From: Pseudomonadales bacterium
Lineage (GTDB): Bacteria > Pseudomonadota > Gammaproteobacteria > Pseudomonadales > Natronospirillaceae
Assembly: GCA_022968985.1 (NCBI GenBank)
Contig: JALJPK010000029.1
Coordinates: 4,449 to 39,543, forward strand
Direction of reading: 5' to 3'
Length of the DNA: 35,095 bases
The notes beneath the pieces were generated by a model. That model saw only the letters and a list, made by a program, of their open reading frames with translations, was not told where the DNA came from and did no database searches. Below, piece by piece: positions 1-8,901 of this stretch. Within the stretch, counting starts at the first letter, position 1, and each line of letters starts with the position of its first letter. Made by a program: the position numbers and the translations under genes.

Positions 1-58
1 CATATTATTGCAATAAATAAAACATTAAACATAACCCAATAAATAAACTAACACCCAT

Positions 59-86
59 AAAAAAAGCCAACCCAAGGGTCGACTTT
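59..86 (-). terminator. Rho-independent terminator of the diguanylate cyclase gene
   Basis: Read on the minus strand, an AAAG...CTTT stem with an ACCC/GGGT core is followed by a run of seven T. Two of the pairs are G-U wobbles only in minus-strand RNA; on the plus strand they would be A-C mismatches. That fixes the direction. It lies about 40 bases past the stop codon of the gene at 125-1435. Confidence 0.7.
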
Positions 87-124
87 AATTGTTAATACTA
101 AATTACAGTTTTAAAGTTGTTAAA

Positions 125-1435
125 TCACACACTAATTCGTATGCAATTACGCCCTTCGTGTTTGGCTTTATATAATGCGGTATCTGCTGAATCGATAAGG
201 TTTTTAATCCCCGAATATTCTTCTGAACTCGCTAAACCAAAGCTTGCTGTCACTTGCTGATCAATTTGCATATCACTTTGTTCAATTTTTATTCTTAATT
301 TGTCTAATCGAACTAACACATCATCAATGCTTTTTTCTGGCATTAAGATAATGAACTCTTCGCCACCAAATCGAGTCACCGACTCATTACCTTGTGTAAA
401 GTCTCTTAATAATTCACCTAATTGCGACAGCACAATATCGCCTTTTTGATGACCAAATCTATCGTTAATTCGTTTAAAATAATCTATATCAATCATCACA
501 ACTGTTAATGGATATAATTTTTTATCTAAACACTCAATCATCTTAGATTTTAAACCTGTTCGATTTAATAACCCAGTTAACTCGTCATGTTTGCTGATTA
601 ATTCAAGTTCGGCAGATTTAACTGATAATACATCATTAATTGCAATTAAATTCTGTTCGCTGCTTTTTGTTTTTTTCAAATAAATCAACAAATACGTCAT
701 TGTGATAGAGACAAACAAAAAGAATATAACACCCCAAATATAAATGATGTATTCGTAAAGTTCATTTATAGTAATAATCATTGCATCAAATTCTATTTTA
801 CTTACGCGCAAACGATGGATACCCAACGACGCTTGTGTACCAGTGGCTAATTCAATGGTTGGAATATTAGTGAGATCAACATGAGTATCAACATTCTTTT
901 TACGCATATCCGAAACCCACCACAACGGAACATTAAGATCCGAAAGGTTAATTTCAATTGGAAACTCTAAATCTTTGCTTTGTAATTCTATTAAGTTGTA
1001 TTTATAAGTATGTACATTACCTGATTTAGAATAATCAGGGTGATAATTCATTAATACTATTCTAAGAAAATCAGTAGGATGAGGTGATGAATAAGTGCCG
1101 TACACTCTCATTTTGTAAAAACTACTTAAATCAATGCCTTTACTAATATAGTTAGTGAAATTTAATTGAGTTAAACAATATGGGTAAGGATGACCTTCTT
1201 TAATTTCACAATCAAAACCAGCTGAATTAAATTCATTAATTTTTGCTATATCACTGCTGCCTTTATTAATCTTGTCAGAATAAGTAATAATCGATGAGTC
1301 ATTTACATCAATTTTAATTGTTTCATAGGCATATTGTGGGTACATGACAATAGAAAGGAGCGTTAAGCTAATTAAAATAATTAATCCTATTATTGAAAAG
1401 AGGACTACTTTTGTTGAAATTACATCTTTACTCAT
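125..1435 (-). CDS. Membrane-anchored GGDEF diguanylate cyclase
   Basis: This should make cyclic di-GMP from two GTP at the inner membrane. An N-terminal membrane helix is followed by about 190 residues with no recognised domain, predicted to be periplasmic, then a second helix (about residues 229-253) and a C-terminal GGDEF domain. The active-site motif reads RFGGEEF at about residues 355-361, and the domain ends in the usual ADTALYKAK and GRN signature. The upstream inhibitory RxxD site is not seen: the matching place reads QGNE, so product inhibition through that site is unlikely. I chose the ATG at 1435 because the helix follows it directly; an in-frame ATG at 1495 would add 20 residues. 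The periplasmic part is presumably a sensor, but its ligand is unknown. A terminator follows the gene. Confidence 0.85.
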   Translation of the reverse strand: MSKDVISTKVVLFSIIGLIILISLTLLSIVMYPQYAYETIKIDVNDSSIITYSDKINKGSSDIAKINEFNSAGFDCEIKEGHPYPYCLTQLNFTNYISKGIDLSSFYKMRVYGTYSSPHPTDFLRIVLMNYHPDYSKSGNVHTYKYNLIELQSKDLEFPIEINLSDLNVPLWWVSDMRKKNVDTHVDLTNIPTIELATGTQASLGIHRLRVSKIEFDAMIITINELYEYIIYIWGVIFFLFVSITMTYLLIYLKKTKSSEQNLIAINDVLSVKSAELELISKHDELTGLLNRTGLKSKMIECLDKKLYPLTVVMIDIDYFKRINDRFGHQKGDIVLSQLGELLRDFTQGNESVTRFGGEEFIILMPEKSIDDVLVRLDKLRIKIEQSDMQIDQQVTASFGLASSEEYSGIKNLIDSADTALYKAKHEGRNCIRISV

Positions 1436-1811
1436 GAGGGAGCGACTTCCATTTTTTAAAATTGTGGCAATTCGAACAACTATAATAATAATCATTCATC
1501 CATTTAAAAATAAATGCTAAAAGTAAATATGATACCGACACAGTTATTATCCAACTAATACGACAATCTATTATAATCACTGCCAAATATCAACACGGAT
1601 AATGCTCAATTGTAATTATTTATTAAAAATACTGCATTATTATCATTTTTTTTAATATTATCAGGCACTTATGCCTAATTTGATTGTGATATTTCAACTG
1701 TTGTTTTCTTTAATTTTTTATCAGTTAACTTAAGCCTTTTATTATAATGGCATTATTAGTGTCTCAATCATTGTTTCATGTATACTGCTTTGTTTTTTTG
1801 AACAGCTAAAT
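1436..1811. other. Divergent intergenic region, GGDEF gene / mfd
   Basis: This 376-bp AT-rich stretch separates two divergent genes, so it should hold both promoters. A TATACT hexamer at 1781-1786, about 25 bases before the mfd ATG, is a candidate -10 box, but no good -35 match sits at the right distance. I see no other gene or repeat. Confidence 0.4.
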
Positions 1812-4800
1812 ATGAGTTTTTCATTACCAAAAGGGTCTGGTGACCAACGTACGTTATTTAATTTATCTGGCAGTGCTCAGGGTTATTTTATTGCTCAAAG
1901 TTGTGCCCAAACCACTCAACCAATTTTGGTGATTTGTGAGTCCATTGCACAAGCTCAAGCCTTAGAAGTGCAAACCGCGTTTTATCTTGAGAACAATATC
2001 CCATTAAAACAGTTTGTCGACTGGGAAACCCTACCCTACGATCAGTTCTCACCCCATCAAGATATTATCTCAGAGCGTATCGAATTATTAACTTCACTTA
2101 ATGACAATAAACAACAAATTGTTTTTTGCTCCATCAATACATTACTGAATCGACTCGCTCCTACTTCTTTTATAGATCAACACGCATTTTCACTAAAACT
2201 GAATCAAACCTTAGAAGTGAATCATTTTAGAACCAAGTTAGTGCAAGCCGGTTATCAAAGTGTAGAAGCGGTTTATGAACATGGTGACTTTGCTGTACGT
2301 GGCGCCATTATTGATGTCTTTCCTATGGGTAGTGACTTACCTGTGCGTATTGAGCGTTTTGATGACGAGATTGAAACGTTACGTTATTTTGACCCTGAAA
2401 CCCAACGTTCATTAGAAAAAATAACGCAGTTGACTTTATTACCCGGTAAAGAATTTTCATTAACTGAAGAAGCGATTGCTTCATTCAGAAGTCGTTTTCG
2501 TGATCAGTTTGATGTTAATAGCAAAGACTGCCCAATGTACCAAGACATTTCACAAGGTGTGGTGCCGGCAGGTATCGAATACTATTTGCCGTTATTTTTT
2601 GATCAAACTAGCCACTTTTTTGATTATTTAAGTGATGACTGGCTAATGATTTGTACAGAAAATCTCGAAACAAGTATGGATAAACAATTGGCTGATATTC
2701 ATCAACGTTATGAAAACCAACGTCATAATGTGATTCACCCTATTTTACCACCTGAGAAATTATTCTTCCAAAAAGATGAATTTTTTAAATTATTAAAACG
2801 TTTTGCGCGCTTAAATTTAAGCAGCAAAATTGGTGAAAACAAAGCCGCTTCGGGTAAATACCAAGCCAAAGTTGAAACCAGCCAAAATTTCTACGTTGAT
2901 AGTAATCACGAACGCCCACTTATTAGTTTTGAAAATCATTATTTAGACAGTCAAAAACGGATGTTGATTTGTGCTGAATCATTGGGTCGACGAGAAATTC
3001 TATTAACTTTATTTAAACGCCAAAACCTAAAAATAAAACAAGTTGAGACTTTCCAAGAGTTTTTAGAAGCAAATGAGCCTCTATGTTTAACCGTTGCTCC
3101 ACTTGATGCGGGTTTAGTTTTACCTGAATTCGAAATTGAAATTGTTTGTGAACCTCAATTATTTGGTGAGTTCATTGTTAAACAACGCCAACGTAAACGC
3201 TCTGACAAAAGCCAAAACCCCGATTTAATCGTTAAAAACTTAACTGAGTTAAATATCGGCGCACCGGTTGTGCATTTAGATCATGGTGGCGGACGTTATT
3301 TGGGCTGACAGCCATTAGAAATAGACGGCCAAACACAAGAGTTTTTACAATTAGAATACGCCAATGACGCCAAACTATATGTGCCCGTTGGTTTATTGCA
3401 TTTAATCAGTCGTTATAGCGCAAGCGAAGACGCCAAAACACCATTACATCGATTAGGCACAGAAAAATGGTCGACAGCTAAACGCAAAGCGGCTGAAAAA
3501 ATCCGTGATACCGCGGCGCAACTGTTGTTAATTTATGCCAAACGCGAAGCGCAAAAAGGGTTTGCATTCACCCCGTGTGACGAAGATTACAATAAATTTT
3601 CTCAGGGGTTTGCTTTTGAAGAAACCCCCGATCAAGAAGCCGCGATTAATGCCGTGATTCAAGACATGTGTCGTACACGCCCAATGGATCGATTGGTATG
3701 TGGTGATGTAGGGTTTGGTAAAACCGAAGTTGCCATTCGAGCGGCCTTTTTAGCCGCTCAGTCTGGTAAACAAGTGGCCATTTTGGTGCCCACTACGTTA
3801 CTTGCGCAACAGCATTTTGAAACCTTTTGCGATCGATTTGCTGATTGGCCAGTGAACATAGGGTTATTATCACGTTTTACTACCTCTAAAACCACCAAAC
3901 AAACCCTGGCAAGTATTACATCAGGCACTATTGATATTGTAATTGGTACACACAAATTATTATCCAGCGACGTTAAATTCAAAGATCTGGGTTTATTGAT
4001 TATCGATGAAGAACATCGTTTTGGGGTTCAGCAAAAAGAAAAAGTAAAAGCCATGCGTGCTGATGTGGATATTTTGACCTTAACCGCCACCCCTATCCCA
4101 AGAACACTACACATGTCGATGTCGGCGATTCGTGATTTATCGATTATCGCAACACCACCTCCTAGACGTTTGTCAGTTAAAACTTTTGTACGTGAATACA
4201 ACGAAGACATTATTAAAGAATCGATCTTACGTGAAATATTACGTGGTGGTCAGGTGTATTTTTTACACAACTCAGTAAAAGATATTGAAAAAACCCAAAG
4301 AAAATTACAAGAATTAATACCCGAGGCCCGAATTGGCATAGGCCATGGCCAAATGAACGAACGTCAGTTAGAACGAGTGATGCAAGACTTCTATCACCGC
4401 CGTTTTAACGTTTTACTTTGTACCACTATCATTGAGACAGGTATTGATATTCCCACGGCTAATACGATCATTATTGAACGTGCGGACAAATTTGGTTTAG
4501 CGCAGTTACATCAATTACGTGGCCGAGTGGGCAGATCCCATCATCAAGCATATTGTTATATGCTCACACCCAATGAAAAAACATTAAGCAAAGACTCCTT
4601 AAAACGTCTAGAAGCCATTGAAGAAGCACAACATTTAGGCGCTGGTTTTACATTAGCCACACACGATTTAGAAATACGAGGCGCCGGTGAATTATTAGGG
4701 GATGGGCAATCAGGTCACATTGAAGGCATTGGATTTAGTTTATACATGGAAATGTTAGAAAAAGCGGTCAAAGCCATTAAAGAAGGTCGCAGTTTTGATA

Positions 4801-5264
4801 TCGATGACATGAATAATCATGGCCCTGAAATCAACTTACGATTAGCTGCCATTATCAATGCCGACTACGTACCCGATATCAATATGCGTTTGAGTTTATA
4901 CAAACGTATTTCAAGCTGTCAAGACAACAGCGAATTAAGAGATTTACAGATTGAAATGATCGATCGATTCGGTTTATTACCCGATTCATGTAAAAACCTA
5001 TTTCAACAAACTCAATTAAAACTTAAAATTGAACCATTAGGTATTAAAAAGATCGACATGGGTGACAACGGCGGCAATATAGAGTTTTCCAAAGACACTA
5101 CAATTGACCCATTTGTAATGGTCAGGTTAATACAATCAATGCCACAAACTTTTAAACTAGTAAAAGGCGATCAACTGAAATTCTTTATAGAAAGTGAAAA
5201 AGAGCAACGGTTCGAGCGCTTAGACGAAATACTAAAACTCATAACTAAAAAGCCAAAAAAATGA
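1812..5264 (+). pseudogene. mfd: Transcription-repair coupling factor Mfd, interrupted by one in-frame TGA
   Basis: Mfd removes RNA polymerase stalled at DNA lesions and recruits UvrA. The frame is collinear with the E. coli protein along its whole length and gives 1150 codons before the natural TGA (E. coli has 1148 residues). The N-terminal part carries the UvrB-like module and the start of the RNA-polymerase-interacting domain (VHLDHGGGRYLG). The C-terminal part carries the translocase: GDVGFGKTE (Walker A), DEEHRFG, TATPIPRT and the HQLRGRVGRS motif, then the D7 region. Codon 499 is TGA, at a site where E. coli has Met, and reading stays in the same frame on both sides. With no readthrough, ribosomes would release a 498-aa fragment lacking the translocase; the first downstream start is a GTG at 3381. 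TGA is a normal stop elsewhere here (mfd itself, tusD, tusC). No other damage is visible, so this is a recent mutation, a sequencing error, or a leaky stop. The last four bases overlap csiV. Confidence 0.85.
3306..3308 (+). other. mfd: In-frame TGA inside mfd
   Basis: The stop interrupts the conserved stretch between GGGRYLG and QPLEIDGQ. The next base is C, and UGA-C is known as the leakiest stop context. A single change from TGG (Trp) or CGA (Arg) would explain it. Confidence 0.9.
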
Positions 5265-6133
5265 TTAAACTATTTAAATTAACAAAAACAACAAAACTAC
5301 TTTTCGCAATGATATTATTGCCAGCTATATCTATGGTCAGTTTTGCTGCACAAAATAAAAATTCAGGGCGCTGGTATCAAGTAGAAATGATTGTATTTAA
5401 AAATCAAGCGATCAAACAAACTCACCCTGAGTCATTTGAAATCACAATACAACCCTCAAAACCATCCTCATATGAAACATTAATCCCTTCACAAAACAAA
5501 GAGATCAGTTTTTTGGAATTAGACTTCAGTTTATTAAGCCAAACAGATTTGGATATTCAACAGCTGATTAACAACGAAAGTTTTACTTACGAACAAGCCG
5601 TGCAATTTTTTGGCAGCACACACGATGTCAGTACCTTATTACCTAAACCCTATGTTTTAATTGAATCCGAAAACAACGCTTTAACTCCACATTACAAGAG
5701 TTTAAAAAACAGTCGTAATATGCACGTAATCGGCTATCAAGTGTGGCAACAACCCATCTGGGACAAAGCAGTTGCATCGTCAATTGAGTTAAATTTTGGT
5801 AAACAATTTAATGGCCAGTATGAAATATCAGGCTGGTTAAATTTAACAATATCCAGATACATCCATGTTAACCCACAGATGTATATCAATAAATTTGAGC
5901 AATTAAATGACACTAATTATCAGGCACTGCAGTTTGAATCACCTCTTAGCTATGCTTTAGATAGTAAAGACCTAGATACAAAATCGAAGTTTTCAGCCCC
6001 TAATCCTTATCGTTTAGTTTCATCAATCGAAATCAACGAAACGAAAAAAACAGCCAGCAAAAAAGTGCTGTATATTGATCATCCCGAATTAGCGTTTTTG
6101 TTTTATTTTACGCCTATAGAAACAGGACTTTAG
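5261..6133 (+). CDS. csiV: CsiV-family periplasmic protein
   Basis: A 290-aa exported protein. A hydrophobic signal peptide ends near SFA-AQ (about residue 30). It is followed by the family's RWYQVEMIVFKN opening, where a mature protein begins with a beta strand, and by the C-terminal LYIDHPELAFLFYFTP block. Founding members of the CsiV family bind peptidoglycan in the periplasm, and a csiV-type gene directly after mfd is a common arrangement in Shewanella and relatives. The start ATG overlaps the mfd stop (ATGA), so translation is probably coupled. If the TGA in mfd is real, transcript polarity could lower expression of this gene. The assignment rests on the two end motifs and on position; function in this organism is inferred. 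Confidence 0.75.
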   Translation: MIKLFKLTKTTKLLFAMILLPAISMVSFAAQNKNSGRWYQVEMIVFKNQAIKQTHPESFEITIQPSKPSSYETLIPSQNKEISFLELDFSLLSQTDLDIQQLINNESFTYEQAVQFFGSTHDVSTLLPKPYVLIESENNALTPHYKSLKNSRNMHVIGYQVWQQPIWDKAVASSIELNFGKQFNGQYEISGWLNLTISRYIHVNPQMYINKFEQLNDTNYQALQFESPLSYALDSKDLDTKSKFSAPNPYRLVSSIEINETKKTASKKVLYIDHPELAFLFYFTPIETGL

Positions 6134-6220
6134 ATCAAGCGAATGCTGTAATTTAAATAATAAAATTGATCAGTTAATAAATAAGAAAAACTAGAAAAAC
6201 TAGAAAACCAGAATGATTAG

Positions 6221-6254
6221 AGATCAGCCTTTTTAAATCAAAAAAGGCTGATCT
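6221..6254 (+). terminator. Hairpin after csiV
   Basis: A perfect 14-bp inverted repeat (AGATCAGCCTTTTT and its complement) encloses a six-base loop, 87 bp after the csiV stop. The usual T run after the stem is missing, because the T-rich part is inside the stem. It is probably a weak terminator or an mRNA-stabilising hairpin. Confidence 0.55.
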
Positions 6255-6345
6255 ATCCAGTGGACCTTTGTTTTAATTTGCTTAAATAAGTATTTTAACT
6301 ACACACAAAAGCTTGCCCCACATCGTCTATGTAATTAAATATCTT

Positions 6346-6948
6346 TTAAAAAATCAAAAAACTTCCCAGCAATACTGCAACAAATACACTACTGATTAAA
6401 GTAATAAACTGGACCATTCCGTCTTTTTCAATTAAAGCCAAACCAAATATCATAATTAAAATAGCCGGGGCTATATTTGTTAACGGCAGTGGCACAGCGT
6501 TAATTAAACCTAAAATCACAATAACTACCGCATTAATACGTTGTATTAAGTTTGTGTTGGTAAACTGCCATCGAGGCCGTATATAGGTTTCAATGGTTTG
6601 AATTTTGGGTACAACCATTTTAAGGGCTTTATTCACTTTGTTGGAAGATAACTGCCTATCTAGAATAACTTTGGGTAATTTAACTTTGTCCATTCCCAAA
6701 ATCATTTGAGTCCCAATTAAACAAATAATAAAACCAGTAATAACAGATATAAAAGGAATAAAACTAATGATCGTTACAATCACCAGCATAAAACCAAATG
6801 AGCGATCACCTAATTGATTTAATATCTGCCTTAAATTAATAAACGGTTTGTGGTTGTTTTTAACTAAATCAAGAATGATTTGAGATGAGCGTATTGGATT
6901 ATTTAACTCGTTTTCGATAATTTGAGTTGTATTATGTTGTGGTAACAT
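6346..6948 (-). CDS. ExoD-like integral membrane protein
   Basis: This resembles the ExoD family, named for a Rhizobium gene affecting exopolysaccharide synthesis; the biochemical role is not settled. The short soluble N-terminus carries the family's LGDRSFGFMLV stretch at the edge of the first hydrophobic block. The pattern FIPFISVITGFIICLIGTQM follows, and further helices lie in the C-terminal half (VIVILGLINAVPLP and onward). At about 200 aa it matches the family length. The ATG at 6948 is preferred; an in-frame ATG at 6990 would add 14 residues. It converges with csiV and has no operon partner. Confidence 0.75.
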   Translation of the reverse strand: MLPQHNTTQIIENELNNPIRSSQIILDLVKNNHKPFINLRQILNQLGDRSFGFMLVIVTIISFIPFISVITGFIICLIGTQMILGMDKVKLPKVILDRQLSSNKVNKALKMVVPKIQTIETYIRPRWQFTNTNLIQRINAVVIVILGLINAVPLPLTNIAPAILIMIFGLALIEKDGMVQFITLISSVFVAVLLGSFLIF

Positions 6949-7159
6949 TTTGAGGCAAACCTTGAATCTGATAATCACATGATCACACATAAAACAAACA
7001 TTACAAAGCCACTTATTTGATCATTTACTCAGCTAGTTTTTTATTCAAATCCATTTTAACGGCCCCTCACAATATAGTCTTGCTACAAAACATAATTTGG
7101 GTGTTGTGTTCTGTGTAAATACTTTCAAATTCTATCTTAATCGTTTCTTTTTATATCTT

Positions 7160-7184
7160 CTTGTTTGGGCAATACCCAAACAAG
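7160..7184. repeat. 10-bp inverted repeat, intergenic hairpin
   Basis: CTTGTTTGGG and its perfect complement are separated by five bases. There is no T run on either side, so it is not a standard terminator. Confidence 0.5.
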
Positions 7185-7643
7185 ATAACGGTATAAATAT
7201 TTTACTAATTAACATAATAAGCAACATTTGAACCAGTATGTTGTGTAATTTTTTAGCAAAACAGTCGTTCTACTACCTTTTAGAAAGCCTTGTGCGGATT
7301 AGGGATTCAGTTGTGATATCACTTAGATCCAACCCTGCAATTAACCTTAAAAAATCTTTGGCCTTTAAACTTCAAAAAATGAATAGGATTATTTCTATTT
7401 CAAACAAAATGGCTATGCATTAAATTGTTATTGAAGCTATATCACACTTAAGTAGGTTTTATTGCGTTGAAGCTTCTATTACTCCACATTCATCGGTTGA
7501 GTATAATAAAATAGCAATCTACAAAATCTGTTTGAATTCAATGAGTTACTCTTACTACAACACAATTTTAAAACATAGCCAAAATATGACTCAAGTCTGA
7601 AACATTTATTAAATGCTCGATAGATGTTTTTGTGTTTTTGAAA

Positions 7644-7684
7644 GATGGAACCTTACCTAATTAGGGTTTATAGATAGTTCCATC
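7644..7684. repeat. Nested inverted repeat downstream of the 315-aa gene
   Basis: GATGGAAC (7644-7651) pairs with GTTCCATC (7677-7684). The interval contains a perfect palindrome, CCTAATTAGG (7656-7665). It begins about 25 bases past the stop codon of the minus-strand gene and could be an RNA 3' structure or a protein-binding site. Confidence 0.45.
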
Positions 7685-7710
7685 ATTCCACTTCAAACGT
7701 GAATTCAGTT

Positions 7711-8658
7711 TTAAACAAACAGATTGATATGTTTGTTATTTAATTCAACTTCAGGATTCATCAGGGTTGCTACATATGATTTTAAGATCGCATTTTTTTT
7801 ACCTAATGACCAAGAGCTGAAATAACTTTGAGAGATTACAAAGTTTTCGCAGTTTGATATCACTAATTTTGATAATAATGAGGTTTGTTTATCTGTTTTT
7901 TCAATATAACTATCAATATACAAAGAAATAGCTAACGCGTCTTTTTTCTCAAAACTGAAGATAACAACTGTTTTATTACCTGCAATTGGGAATATATTTA
8001 ATCCAACTAAATAGTTATTGATATCGTCCATATAGAAAAGTGACGAAACACAAATGGTCGGTTTTTGATTTTCTAAGATAACAATTTTATGGGTAACTTC
8101 ACTAAAAGCGTCTTTAAGATAATAAGCATCAAGTTTGCCTTTAAATTCAGATATATCGAATGCTTTTATCACCGCAAAGTTTTCATCTAAATTAGATTGA
8201 CTGGGCTCATCACTCTGGTTTTGTTCTGCTTGAATTTGATACGCGGTCTGCATTTTTATGGCGTTATCCATATTCACATGTAATTGAGTCAAAATTGTAC
8301 GATAAAAAATCAGAAATAACTGCGCTTCACTCGTTGGATCAAAATCGTTAGAGTCAATTTCATTAAAAATATCAGTATTATGCTGACTGCATAAACCTTG
8401 TAGTGGCAACGCTAAAGTACTGGCTACCGGTTTAAACGTAACAACAGGTTTTCTTGCACCGTTATATTTCACTTTCATCATGGTCACATGAGCATTTTTG
8501 GCTAATAGATCGAGTGTATTAGTATTTAAATTAGAATGGCTGTTAACCGATTTATTCTCACATAATGATTTAGGGAACAAACATTTTTCAAATGTACCAC
8601 TTGTTGATTTTGCCATAAAATCTAACATTTCACTTTTTTGTTGATCGTTCATCATCAT
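7711..8658 (-). CDS. Unrecognised 315-aa protein with a Cys/His-rich N-terminus
   Basis: I cannot name this family with certainty. Near residues 26-42 there is CLFPKSLCENKSVNSHS, a Cys/His cluster that could bind metal. Around residue 90 comes GLCSQHNTDIFNEID, a second Cys-x-x-His group, followed by LFLIFYRTI. This order (CxxP..C..SH, then CxxH..IF..I, then a helix with YR) is one I associate with a family of bacterial proteins of unknown function; that is recollection, not a search. No signal peptide or membrane segment is visible, so it is probably cytosolic. Three ATG codons in a row form the start and the ribosome site is weak. An intrinsic terminator sits only 11 bases upstream of the start, which is unusual. 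Confidence 0.65.
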   Translation of the reverse strand: MMMNDQQKSEMLDFMAKSTSGTFEKCLFPKSLCENKSVNSHSNLNTNTLDLLAKNAHVTMMKVKYNGARKPVVTFKPVASTLALPLQGLCSQHNTDIFNEIDSNDFDPTSEAQLFLIFYRTILTQLHVNMDNAIKMQTAYQIQAEQNQSDEPSQSNLDENFAVIKAFDISEFKGKLDAYYLKDAFSEVTHKIVILENQKPTICVSSLFYMDDINNYLVGLNIFPIAGNKTVVIFSFEKKDALAISLYIDSYIEKTDKQTSLLSKLVISNCENFVISQSYFSSWSLGKKNAILKSYVATLMNPEVELNNKHINLFV

Positions 8659-8668
8659 CGCTTAACAT

Positions 8669-8697
8669 AAAAAAAGGCCATCATAATTGATGGCTTT
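8669..8697 (-). terminator. Terminator-like hairpin in the leader of the 315-aa gene
   Basis: On the minus strand a CCATCA/TGATGG stem with a four-base loop, extended by AAAG/CTTT-type pairs, runs into a stretch of seven T. It is a good intrinsic terminator for minus-strand RNA, yet it lies just upstream of a minus-strand gene and no minus-strand gene precedes it. Confidence 0.65.
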
Positions 8698-8862
8698 CTA
8701 AAAGTAACTTATTTAACTTCACTTGAATAAACTTAGTTAATTCATATTAAGGAAATTTTCAAAAAACTAATGTATATTGCCCGCAATTTAATGCTTATTA
8801 CCTAGATAAAGATTATTAATAATTTTATCATAGGCTTACAAGTTATCAATGAAAACAAAATT

Positions 8863-8890
8863 AACAGCAACAGCAACAGCAACAGCAACA
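8863..8890 (+). repeat. AACAGC hexanucleotide repeat before the lipoprotein gene
   Basis: Four perfect AACAGC units plus a partial fifth end 11 bases before the ATG at 8902. A 21-codon frame (ATG 8849, stop 8912-8914) reads through them as alternating Thr-Ala and overlaps the lipoprotein start in another frame. Unit loss or gain would keep that small frame open but change its length. Confidence 0.8.
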
Positions 8891-8901
8891 AGGGCATCAA
8901 A

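Larger units (their letters stand above)
6991..7710. other. 720-bp region with no convincing gene
   Basis: Short open frames here lack recognisable motifs and normal codon use. The only structure I see is the hairpin at 7160-7184 and the nested palindromes at 7644-7684, listed separately. Confidence 0.5.

Noticed and set aside
3306-3308. Selenocysteine or recoded TGA (alternative genetic code)
   Set aside because: Mfd has no selenocysteine role, and TGA ends several genes here normally, so a global code change is excluded.
7238-7423. 61-codon plus-strand frame in the 7 kb intergenic region
   Set aside because: No ribosome site, no family resemblance and low-complexity composition; most likely chance in AT-rich DNA.
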